A stretch of DNA of 64,000 nt from Gari tellinella (lineage: Eukaryota > Mollusca > Bivalvia > Cardiida > Psammobiidae), in NCBI GenBank assembly GCA_922989275.2, contig OV277862.1, forward strand, positions 19,263,543 to 19,327,542, given 5' to 3'. Position numbers and translations under genes: made by a program. Shown piece by piece: positions 37,177 to 48,102 of the stretch. The first letter of the stretch is position 1. Every line of letters starts with the position of its first letter. The notes below the pieces were generated by a model, which was not told the DNA's origin, did no database searches, and saw only the letters and a list, made by a program, of their open reading frames with translations.

Positions 37177-39227
37177 ACAGATGCACGATAATGCTACACA
37201 TTTGGTTTTATTTGATTATTTTCTTTTATATTTGCAAATACACCATTGCTTTAAGATAACAAAAATATTTCAAGAATTCTGGTAGAGGGTCATCAACGGA
37301 TCACTTCTCTACATCTACATGTACAGTTTACGTTAAGCTGTCACACTTGACAATTATTTAATGGTGCGCAAGTATAAGAGAGAAAAATGTATACAGAGGA
37401 AAAGGAAAGACAGAAAAGAGCTAGTACGGGCAAGGGTAAGGCTTTGCATGTAGAGAAAAGTTAGGAAAAAGAGAAAATATACCATCTACTACACCCCATT
37501 GGAGATACCAATCCGGCTTGCGTGGCGCTACCAGGACACTTACATGTAGTCCCGCCGACACAGCTCTCTCCAACAACTGAGGGGCAGCAGATGGCATGAA
37601 TATCCCGTAGGGTTGGCAGGACAGCTCCCTTGACACAGAGAGAGAGAGTAAAAACAGAGAATGACGGAAAGTGAGAATGACCGAGAGAGTGATTAACAGA
37701 GGGAAGGGTGGAAAGGGAGGGTGTATAACACAGGGAATGGCGGAAGGTAACAATGACAGAGAGAATGATGGATAATGAGAATGACAGAGAGAATAACTAA
37801 CAGAGGGAATGACGGAAGGCGAGAATGACAGAGAGTGTGATTAACAGAGGGAAGGAGGGACATACATGTACTTATGCGTCTCTGCGGTGTCACAATTGTT
37901 CTCTGCCTACAATGGCCACCCGGCATGCCCTTTATGCATTAAATATTGACTGTTTCACCGTTTTTTGTTCTCTAACACAAAGACTTTTTATTTGATCTGC
38001 ACCAAACTTGCTGAAATTGTTTATTTATATGAAATTAAGGTTAAGTTTGATAACTACTAAAATCACATAAGGTATATCTGAGTAATTTCCCTTTGACTAA
38101 ATGACTTTCAGTCTTTTTGCACTCTAACACATACAGTCTTTATCGGATATTCACAAACTTGTTGAAAATGTTTATTAATATAAAATCTAGGTCAATCATG
38201 TTAACTACCAAATTCGCACAAGGCATATTGGGGTTATTGCCCTTGAATGATTAAAGCAGTTTTAATTAGGTCTTCACCAGGGTAGGGTAGAACATTTAAA
38301 TAAGAACCTCCAGTAATATATAGTTTAGCGAACAGTTTGGATCCAGATTAGCTACATGGCATCTGATCAGGATAAAAACTATAAGACATTGATTTTCAAG
38401 AAATTGCCATTGCCTTTTTTTCACAACGGGACGGTATAAGTAAAAGTATCAATAGTGTAAGAACTCCGTTATACTCCGTGATACAATGCCCCGCCAATAG
38501 CCCAAAGCAGACTGAAGGTAAAGGAAAACAAGGCTTAATGCTCACTAATGCTCTTTTACTTTCAACGTGCGTTAAGTTGTCTCCTAGAAACAGGCTATAG
38601 TCTACTAGGGCTTGCAAACGAAAATTGCAGAGACGTCAAAATTGAAGCAGACGACAATTAAACATTTAACGATAAATTTGGCAGCGAAAGAGTTAAACTG
38701 TACAATTAAAATATTCTGGTGAAATGACAAACGGTGTAGACCATGATCAAAGGGCATAGTACAAATTTACTATTCATACGTATATTCGTCGCAAACAAGA
38801 CTCTCCAGTAATCGATAGTTTATTTCAGTTTATATTACAATGATTAATACAACTGTAATGCCACTGTATGCAATATGTATTTTCAATATGGCCCAAATTT
38901 GATGGTAAGTCTATTTTCTATTTTATTACAACTAACTGCTTACCTTCCAAACTGTGTGTGGGGGCAATTTCGGGAGTTATCAATTAAAATTCCGCTATGG
39001 GATATTCATTTGGCTCCCAATATTGCTGTTCTTCATAATCTGCAGGGGAGATAATCAATTACTTATAATTTATGCATATCCGTACTGATTGTCTCCCTTT
39101 GTCCACTGCACACATACACTACATTGCAAAATATCGTGTGTAACCTCTTAGTCCATGATATAGCAAGTATCTAGTTTTAAGGGCGAGTGACCACTTAAAG
39201 TGGATTGAAAGTAAATGAGAATGTGCC
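37177..39227. other. Non-coding; GA-rich degenerate repeats and MITE traces
   Basis: 37630-37860 has imperfect repeats of GAGAATGACAGAGAG and GATTAACAGAGGGAAGG. A family A-like core lies near 38335-38375, with a similar one near 40215-40270. A family C fragment lies near 38500-38590. No gene is supported. Confidence 0.55.
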
Positions 39228-39231
39228 TTAA

Positions 39232-39768
39232 AGGGACTCGCAACCGGATGGTGTACTTGTCAAAATAAAATAAAATACTCAAATAAAAGCAAATTTGTGG
39301 CATTATTTGGCTTCTGACATTAAAAAAATATGATCAGTCCAAAAAAAGTCTCAAGAATCGTCACCGAATCTTAGATTTTTAGATATTTTCCATCGTTTTT
39401 CTATACCGACTAGTAGACGGTATAGTTGTTGTTGTTGCTTCTCTACACGGGCTCAGACATAAACACGAACCGAATTACGAAGTTGTATGCACTTTCGACC
39501 GCTACACATTGAAATACGTTAAATCGATCCGAGATAAACGGATAGTTCCGTGGTCCATTGGTCTAAGCGGTTTCCCCTATTTTGCCTTCTGTCCGCCAAT
39601 TCCGGGCCCCGGGTTCGAATCCCACCAGAGACCAATATTTTTTTTATTGAAATACATTTTTTTTAAACAGAATTTCTTATCCTAAACTAATTCTTTACCA
39701 TTTATATAAGCGTTTGACACATATTTACAAATTACTATTTTTAATGCACCATCTGGTTGCGAGTCGCT
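39232..39768. mobile_element. TTAA-flanked TIR element, 537 bp, with tRNA-like interior
   Basis: Left AGGGACTCGCAACCGGATGG and right CCATCTGGTTGCGAGTCGCT are inverted repeats of about 23 bp, flanked by TTAA at 39228-39231 and 39769-39772. The insertion interrupts a family C hairpin: AATGAGAATGTGCC lies to its left and GGGACATCCTGCTCTACTTT to its right. TTAA duplication suggests piggyBac-type mobilisation. No transposase ORF is present. Confidence 0.8.
39545..39634 (+). other. tRNA-like sequence with A and B boxes
   Basis: TGGTCCATTGGTCTAAGCGG resembles an internal A box with D-arm, and GGGTTCGAATCCC is a canonical B box/T-arm, 3'-flanked by ACCAGAGACCA and then T-rich sequence. The acceptor stem pairs poorly, so this is a tRNA pseudogene or SINE head rather than a functional tRNA. 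It is wholly inside the TTAA-flanked element. Confidence 0.6.
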
Positions 39769-40551
39769 TTAATGGGACATCCTGCTCTACTTTCAACCGG
39801 TTAAAAGCTACTTACTAAACTATAGAAACTCTCTCTTGTATCCATTCTTGACTATTTAATGACATTTTCCCACCAGAGTAAATTATTTAAAAACATATCT
39901 TTGGAGTAATTAAGTGCACTACTGAACAGTTCAGTGTCATATAGCATACCTATTTCAATGGTGTTTTTGTGACGCATAACTAGTCAATACTGTGTTTTTG
40001 TATGGACACAATGCTAGAAATGCTATATTTGATTGTGCTGTTGTTCTGTATAGTCTCTTATAATTCAAAATGAATGGCATGGTTAATTCAAACGAGTTTT
40101 TCATATGTATATAACCATGATGAGACTTTAATAAAGATAATATATATACAATTATAAATAAATATATGCGTGTATCAAGATACTTTCATTTGAGGGGGTA
40201 AACATTTCAACTGCGAACAGTTTGGATCCAGATCAGCTACATGGCATCTGATTAGGATCAAAACTATAAGACATCGATTTTCAAGTACATTTTATTGTAT
40301 GTGTTTCGTTTTAACGGGATGGCAACGTCTTCTCCACTGTGCAACAAATACAAATTTTCCTCTTTGTCAAAAGTCACATCCTTGGAATAGGTGATCTTGA
40401 TCTGCTCCTGTAAAACGTTACCTGAAAATTGTACCACTTTATGAAAATAGAGGGTCTCGTTCGTGATTATGAGTGTGATGTGATCTATTATAGCTTCTAC
40501 TAGCTTAGCTTTTCGGATCTAATGTTTATCTGCAGTGGCATTTATCATTTA

Positions 40552-41225
40552 ACAAGAGCCGTATACGGCCCTAAATCGCTCACCTGCGACCGTTGATGTA
40601 AATGTAACATATCTTGGAAAGCTGAGAAATTATGACAATATGATTGTGCCAATTGTAAAAGGTGTAAAGAAACATACAAAAATTTGATGCTATAAGAAAA
40701 CAGTCAAAAAATAACGAAAACAAATTCCCATAAAAATAAAATAGAAAGAGAAAAAACAGAGTTATTGCCCCTGGAAAAGGGCATTGGCTGTAATATTTAC
40801 TTCCATTTGCATTTAGAATTGTTACTTTATGTCAAAGGTGTAAAGAAACATAAAAATAATTTGATGTTATAAGAACACAGACAGAAATAACGAAAGAATA
40901 ACTATAAAAAATATAAAAAAGAATGAGGAAAATCAGAGTTATTGCCCCTGGAAAAGGACATTGACAGTAATATTTTACTTTTTTGATAATATTTAGCAAG
41001 TACAGACATTTGTGAACTAATTGTAACCAGTAATAGTTCATTTGATATATTTGAAATGTAAATAAAGTTAGGTTTATATTATGGTATGCAAAAATCTGCA
41101 CCCAATGACCTTTGACCTATTTCTGACCTTAATACGCGCCTAAGAACTTTACATCCCCCCTAGAATTGTTCGTATACATATGCTGAATATAAATCAAGTG
41201 GATGTTGCCTGTCTACACGACATGC
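40552..41225 (-). repeat. Pearl/Helentron-like repeat, inverted copy
   Basis: On the minus strand it starts CATGGCATGTCGTGTAGAC, passes through the same sequence as 9217-9790 and ends with GGTGAGCGATTTAGGG, then a GGGCCGTATACGGCTC palindrome and TTGTT. A terminal hairpin close to the 3' end is typical of Helitron/Helentron-type ends. The same small ORF (MQIFAYHNINLTLF) is present in both copies simply because the DNA is repeated. Confidence 0.7.
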
Positions 41226-41229
41226 CATG

Positions 41230-41525
41230 AGACCCATTTTCCAGAGCCTTATTTTCGATCCGTAGGCAGACTATCTTGCACTTTGTTTCGGGATCGAATG
41301 CTGGGGGTGCTGGCAATTCTACTAACGGTGGTACTGAGTTCGACGATGGCCTCTTTGTCAGTTTTTTGTATGCATCCCACATTTCTCGGGGTTTTTGTGC
41401 CTGGTCAAATTTCATCAGGAGAGAGTCAGACCATTCTTCCTGTGCTTTTTGGCTTTGGGCAGATTCTGCACACAGCCTATCTTTTCGTAGAGATAAATCT
41501 TGGTGCGAGTGAAGCTCCCCCTATA
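41230..41525 (-). pseudogene. Fragment of RNase H-type non-LTR element (EN-RT linker)
   Basis: The minus strand reads WSDSLLMKFDQAQKPREMW then DAYKKLTKRPSSNSVPPLV, a linker between endonuclease and RT in I/Jockey-type polymerases. It has no catalytic motif and no intact ends, and adjoins the pearl-like repeat at 41225. Confidence 0.55.
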
Positions 41526-41535
41526 ATAATTTCTG

Positions 41536-41740
41536 CAGGGCTACCATAAGTTGACATGAAAAATCCTAAGATTTCCAAATTTGCATTTTTCAAGTGCGAT
41601 TTTACGAATCGTACCTTTACCTCATCGCTTGTTTCTAGTTTTGTTGACATATGACTGCTAAAAGCAGGCTGAAAGTAAAGCAGAATGCGCCTTAAGGCGC
41701 ATTCTGCTTTACTTTCAGTCTGCAATAATAGACCATGTAC
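41536..41740. mobile_element. Family D MITE, right end lost
   Basis: Starts CAGGGCTACCATAAG and contains the perfect AAAGTAAAGCAGAATGCGCC hairpin with its CCTTAAGG centre. The ATGGCAGCCCTG end is missing. Confidence 0.6.
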
Positions 41741-42342
41741 TAGAAACAAGAAATATCTTTAAAAAAGATATTCGGCGGAATGAGTGGTTGAACTAAGGCT
41801 ATATAGATGGGTGTGCAAAATTGAATGAAATTGAGGTTTTCAAAGATTGAAAAGCAAAAAATAAAAGTATACAATTGAAACAGTAACTTTTATTTAAAAT
41901 GCAAAACTATCATGTACAGAAATGCAAAACAAAACAATAATTTAACTCATATCCTATCTACTGATAGGAGATCCTCACATTAATCTATTGTTCTATGTAT
42001 CAAACTTCATTCATAGAGTTTCTTGAAACAAACTATAGCATACACAAAATGTACAGATACAACAGTCTGCTCTACTTCACTCTTGTAAATAATGATGAAA
42101 CCACACAATTGTGTTTAACTCACTTGAGGCCATTTATATTTAATATTGCTTTTAATGTATGGTAAATGTGTGCAAATAGTTAACAATTAAAACAAATTAC
42201 AAAACACCTAGCTTCCTCTGTATTTCAGATGTCATCTTAAATTGCATCAGCCCCCAGTGTAGTAAACAGTCTGGTCTGTGTCTCTAAATTTTACACTCAC
42301 AGCCATATCTGGGAAAACTGTAATTGGACATAGACCAGCCTA

Positions 42343-42533
42343 CAGGGCTCCAGATAAGAGGGAGTAAACTAAACAAATCACATTTATTCACTCATTTCAG
42401 CACCAAACCCTATGGTGTTACCACTCATTTTGATTGTCTCAAAGAGACAATTCAAATGTTTAGTGACACCACAGGGTTTAATGCACAAATAAAGATTTTA
42501 AGTTTTGAAATAATTCCCTTATCTGGAGCCCTG
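42343..42533. mobile_element. Family E MITE (CAGGGCTCCAGATAAG ends)
   Basis: Left CAGGGCTCCAGATAAG mirrors right TTATCTGGAGCCCTG. A central hairpin (ATTGTCTCAAAGAGACAAT) sits between CCCTATGGTGTTACCACTCA and its near-complement ending CACAGGGTTTA. More copies lie in CFAP263 intron 3. Confidence 0.8.
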
Positions 42534-42654
42534 GCTACTATCCAATCAGACTATTCAGTTTCAACAGGTGCTCTTCAAGTCTAAATTTCTGATCAAATAT
42601 AATTGGTTGAAATGTGTGGCCAAACAGAAAGTGTGGCTAAATAGAAACCAGACA

Positions 42655-42709
42655 GCTCCGCCGAAAAAATCCGAAGATTTAGGAAAAATCCGGAGAAATG
42701 GCAGCCCTG
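42655..42709. mobile_element. Family D MITE right end (fragment)
   Basis: CCGAAGATTTAGGAAAAATC continues to GGAGAAATGGCAGCCCTG, the family D right terminus, without a matching left end nearby. Confidence 0.65.
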
Positions 42710-43589
42710 TTTCTGTCATACGGGGTCTCCCAAGGCTTTTCTCAACGCGCAGCGCCGTCTACACTGGGGTTCATCTGAATACCCCAAACGATCCGATCAT
42801 ATTATATAGGTGTATTTTTAGTGCATTGCCTATAGCTGGAGCATTCTATAGGTAGTTAATCTGTAACAAATATCTCTACCATAAGAAATAAATGTACATA
42901 GAGACCATGGTTAACAGTTACACATAGGTTTAGATCTATATTCTGGTAACGCTAGATCTGTCTAAAAATAGCCTGAATCGATCACGTGACTAGGTCAGAA
43001 ACCACCAGAAGCCTATCGGCCAGATGACACCAATTTTACAAAGTTTCGACCCTGATTATTTCAACAACCAGGCGACGAAATAACAATCTGACAAAACAGA
43101 ATTTTGTGGATCCTTATCAACTATAATAAACCTTTAGATAAAACATGCGAAAAAAATCTAAAATTTTATCAGGATATAGAGATACGACACTCACTCGGAT
43201 TTTTCCGTTCCTGGTTTAAACTTGCGTGAAAGGCCAAATTTAGTTTCCTATATACAGAGAAACTGCATGAAGATACAGGTAGCGATCAAATTGTTACATA
43301 AATACCGTTAATACAGTACCCATAGTCCCCAACGTGACATAGCGACAAATTTGTGTGTGTAGTTGGCACTCATCGCCCTATGCCACCAGTTAAAATAACA
43401 TGCGTGTATTGTAGTGGTGTCTTTTGTCGCTGATTAAAGGTCATTGTTTTGATAGCGGCTGTCACAGTTTGCCTGGATGAACAAGGTAGCATGGGCTGCA
43501 TTGTTTCGGGCAATTATCACAGGTCACATAACACATCATTAATAGGAATAGTCCACTCAACAATAGGCATGATGCTGACCAATGTCCCG

Positions 43590-43659
43590 ATCCTGAGACA
43601 ATGGGATGACGCATCTGTTAAAGCTTATGCGGGACTATAACCCTTAGCAGAAACAACAA
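43590..43659. repeat. Dispersed repeat, copy 2 (first copy at 288-356)
   Basis: Shares CCTGAGACAATGGGATGACG through GCGGGACTATAA and AGCAGAAACAACAA with the window's left edge. Confidence 0.75.
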
Positions 43660-44655
43660 TCATTAATAGAAACATAAATAGTTATTTTTTCACTAAGGTT
43701 ATTAGGTAAGGCATTTTCAAAAGAGAACTAAGTAAATAAATCAGTAATATTTCATAATTAATGCGTGTAAATTTGCAGTCTAGAAAACGTGTGTCTTCAA
43801 CAATTGCGTAATTAGGTCCTACCATTTGGACATTCTTTTGTAGCACCTGTCGTTTGATTTTCAAGCGTCCAAATAAATGAAGGCGGGGCTTAGTTTGATT
43901 GACATGCACTCATTGCGTGTAGTCATTGACCCTGAGTTTACCGAGAATGGCCCTTGATATCGGCGCTCGATTTGCACAGTTAAATCTTTTTTGTGTTTGA
44001 AATATTCGGAAACCTGTCCGATATAAATATCGTATTGATTGATATTCCAAAAGTGTTACACATATTTAAATTAAACACTGCATAAACTTAAAATAAAAAC
44101 GCGTTAGTAGACTATTTACAAATTCTGATATAGGTTTTCAACGAACTTCTACTCTGAATAATGCGATGTTTTGAAAGTAATAAAGTACACACGTGAACAG
44201 AAACAATGGAATCGCCGTTAACGTTTGCAAGTAACTAGATGTTTTAATAATTGTTGCAAGTTAGTAAAATCTATTGACCACGGGGAGAATCATAAACTAA
44301 TCTGCTTAAAATTAATTTACAGGCCCATTTATTGAAGCGTTATGAAAGCTTTGGGTAATGGACAATTCGTCAAAGGGCAAACTCGTTAAAAAGGAATTAT
44401 AGTACAAAAAGGTAGTCAACTCGTCAAAAATGTTTTTATATACCGATTTATTTATATATATTGTTCACACCTACAGGTGCTATTATTACCAGTTGTTTGT
44501 ATTCGTTAATAGATCCTGTATTTAATTGACACAGATTTTTGCAGACAGTTTGGATCCAGATGAATAGGCTCATAACCTGCTGAAAGCTATACGGGCGAAT
44601 TTGTGATTACTGATAAAAATAGTTCAGATCCATATAATAAATTAACAATACTGTA

Positions 44656-45124
44656 TTAACCTTCTGCACGCTAATTGTGCAATTTTGTAATACTTTATCA
44701 AATATATAGTTTAGATCCAGATATGATCTGGCTCCAAACTGTTTGACAATCGGATGGAATAAAATGCATCTAGATCTAACTTAGAAAATGGTTTAAGACG
44801 GCAACGTCTGCCAAAGACAACAACATAGGAATCATAATGCTAGATCTAACCCATATTTAAAATGTTAAACAATCTTGGATCCAGATGAGATATGGATCAC
44901 CTGTTGACATTCGAACGATATTTTACGATGAAATAAAAAATCACTTTGGCAATTGGTCTAGACGCCAAATACTATAGAGCATAAATATAGTTGACAGCAT
45001 TTGAAAGCATTTGTTTTGTTGGAAATAGTTTGAATCCAGATGAGGTCTGACACATTGAAGCCATTTTATATGGATTTATTTTAAAACACCGCAGACGACA
45101 ATTACTTAGCAAGCAGAAGGCTTA
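44656..45124. mobile_element. Degenerate TTAA-type MITE
   Basis: TTAACCTTCTGCACGC on the left faces GCAAGCAGAAGGCTTA on the right. Inside are several decayed copies of the AGTTTAGATCCAGAT core of family A (near 44703, 44873 and 45028). The flanking 43660-44650 and 45125-46810 hold nothing else I can support. Confidence 0.5.
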
Positions 45125-46815
45125 CTCATGTTTGACGACTGATTATCTTTATAATCAGTATCCAACAAACTGGTCGACATTCGTAGGGCAAAAGTCATGC
45201 ATTAGGCTGATTTCTTCATAACGTTTGTCCTGCTTTAAGCTGCTACCTTTTAATTTTAATTTCATTAGGTTTTAAGTTTTAAACACTAAATACATTCATG
45301 CTCGTCATAATATTTCAAACATTCTGTGAAGGAGCACCTGTTATCCTTCTTGTAATTTTGTGCTATAAGTTTTAAGAGAGAGTCAAATATTTAATTACAT
45401 GTCAATTAATTTATACTCATTTTTTTAAAAAAAATATTTGTTTAACTACTAATCTCTGATATAGAAATGCATTACTTATTTGAAGCCTGTGCATTTGGGG
45501 TACTTGAATAAAGATAATACTTCTTTTCAGTATCCAAACTGTTCAACACATGTTTGATCACTGAGCATGACATTCCAGTGTACGTTTGCCTATGATAATT
45601 ACATTAATTGGTTAATTGTTTTAACAGTTTAATACCAGTAAAGAAATAACAGGCAATCAACTATTCGCACCAGATAAACAACAATGCCCAGCCAATTAAA
45701 GTCATATGCACGTGGCGCTACAGATAAACAACTGTCGTGTTTGATCTACCGTTTCTTACTAAAGCATTGCTTCTGTGTTAATTTTAGCATTAGAGCAGGG
45801 TCAAAACTATATATACCGAGACTCAATGTTTAACGGCATACACCAGCAATTCATGAGACACCTAGTGGCTTTTAACGAAGTACGATAAATCAAGAATCGT
45901 TACTCAACGAAATCGTGCATATCGGTTACCCCGCGTAGATACTTTCGGTTTCAAACAATCTCCATAAATCGCGTAATAAAGACGTTAAATGCATGAAAGT
46001 GTACTTGATAAATGAAAGTATGTGAATCTTGGTAAATACTTCATCTAATAAGGCTAAGTTAATAACCCAAAACTTCAATCAAATTGAATATGAGCGTGAA
46101 CCCGAGATCACATAGAAAAAGCCGTCGGCTTATTTAGGCCATTGGTATATGTATGCATATGTGTTTTTTTTTACCATTGTCTTATTACTAACACCTATGG
46201 CTTTTATTGTGAGCCGTTTCATAAATTTATTTCAGGCAGATTTTGATTGAGTGAGTGTTTTCATTGAATTGGAGCCGAAAACAATTTAGAAAAATGCATA
46301 TATATCGGGCAACAAACCATACTCTTTGCATCATACTTCCAGTGAGCATCACTTTTTAACTGTTTTAATGTTTGTGCCAATTATTACTTTAAATCATTTT
46401 AGAAAGGCAAAATAGCGCATGCCGACTCTTTGCCGAGAATGGCTACATCATACATTTCAAATACCCATAGACAAATAAATACCAATATAACCTATGTTTT
46501 TCTTTTTGCCATTGTACTTAGATATGTTTGAAAAACATATGCTGAAATTTTCATAGAGATCCATAGGAGATTTCAATTTGTCGCGTATGTCCTTAATTGA
46601 TTTTAAATAACACATTCTATCAAGGAGAAGGCACGGGATATTCTAATAGAAGTTTTTGCTTAATGTATGGGCGAAAGATTTATGCATTACTTTTGTCCTG
46701 ATTTAAGCTACACCTTTCTCTTGTAAATTCATTATGCTTAAACACTAAATAAAATGTGCTCAGTCTTCCACTTCCACTAGCCACCACACAACTGCAACCC
46801 CAAAGCCTTCAGCAC

Positions 46816-47214
46816 CTTCAGTGCTTTGATTCTTTTATCTTATCAAATCTGTCTTCAGCCTCTATCAGTCTATGTTTGTTTATTGGTGTGTTTCTCTTCC
46901 GAAAAATCTTCTGACTGAAATTAAGGTGTTTTTGGCCATCGAAACATCTTCATTCCACCAGCAGGGTTTTGTTTTCTTTTTTCGTTGTGGCACAGTTTTT
47001 TCTGGCATGATTACATCCCTTGCTGATTCCATGATGGTTGTAAATGTCTTGTAACTACTTTCTACATTTGTGTGTTGTTCTTTCAGCCATTCTCCGAACC
47101 GTTCCTCTGTTTCCTCTCGCCATGTATTCCAGTCAACATTTTTTAGGGTTCTATAAGTCCTTGGCGGGTCTGTTGCCATTTCCTTGTTTATACTTATATC
47201 ACTGTATACTGTGA
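46816..47214 (-). pseudogene. RNase H-type non-LTR element fragment, downstream part of split copy
   Basis: The minus strand reads TVYSDISINKEMATDPPRTY, then LKNVDWNTWREE and KPCWWNEDVSMAK, the segment just after the endonuclease domain in I/Jockey-type polymerases. A frameshift near 46900 moves the reading to NTPINKHRLIEAEDRF. Its endonuclease part lies at 51425-51640, separated by the CR1-like insertion. Confidence 0.65.
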
Positions 47215-47220
47215 ATTAAA

Positions 47221-48095
47221 ATTCTGTATGATATGTACAGGGCTATCTAAGAAAGCATTTAGTGTTTTGATAGTAGGTGACGAAGTAGACGACTTTAAAT
47301 GGAAATGCAAGAGTTGCAAAACAATAACACCAACCCTTGAGAGAATAGATTCAAATCTCCGAGAACTTAACGAAAGACAAGAAATAAGACTGACGAATTT
47401 GGAACAAAAAGTGGACCATCTGGAAATAGAAAAAAAAAAAAAACAATTGATGAAGAAATCATTTTGGCAAAAGAAGAAATTAAAGATGACTTAACTATAG
47501 AAATGAAGAAGATGGTGGATGAGAGAACGAGAGAAATGGACAATCGTCGCCGTCGAGAACTAAATATTGTTGTGTTCAACCTACCCGAGGGTACCAATGA
47601 AGAAGGGGCATATAATAAACTTCAGGATGAAGAAAAAATAAAAGAAGTAGCAGCAGCGATCAATGTACCAATGTTAGATATTGAAACATCGTATAGATTA
47701 GGAAAAGACAACAATCTACACAAACAAAACCTAGGCCAACCAAATTCGTACTTATAAATTGAACACAAAGAAAGAAATTACTTGAGAATGCAAGAAAAAT
47801 TAAAGACAACGCAACGGGAAATTTGAAATTCGTGATAATAACCAAAGATTTGACAATTGAACAAAGAAATGACAGAAAAGACAAAATCAAAATGAATCGC
47901 CCTGCTCAACGAGACCGTCAAGAAGGAGCATGCGGTACCACCAAGGACCCACATATACCCAATAGAATGAACTTAACGCAAGAAGTGAACAGTATCTTTG
48001 GCAATGAAACCATTACTATGGATCAGACAGTTATAGGGGGCATAGACAGCAGTCAAGCGAGTGCATCACTACTGAACGCCCAGCAGTGTGAATAA
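47221..48095 (+). pseudogene. CR1-like ORF1: PHD-finger end, coiled coil, RRM-like domain
   Basis: FCMICTGLSKKAF followed by FKWKCKSCK resembles the C-terminal half of a PHD-type zinc finger. A Glu/Lys-rich coiled coil comes next (LRELNERQEIRLTNLEQKV...). Then RRRRELNIVVFNLPEGTNEE begins an RRM-like nucleic-acid-binding domain, continuing with SYRLGKDN, RPTKFVLIN and LKFVIITKDLT. Such ORF1 proteins bind element RNA. The frame shifts in a ~14-A run near 47430-47443 and again near 47730, and a TGA lies near 47757. Homopolymer error or decay are both possible. Confidence 0.65.
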
Positions 48096-48102
48096 TTTAT
48101 AG

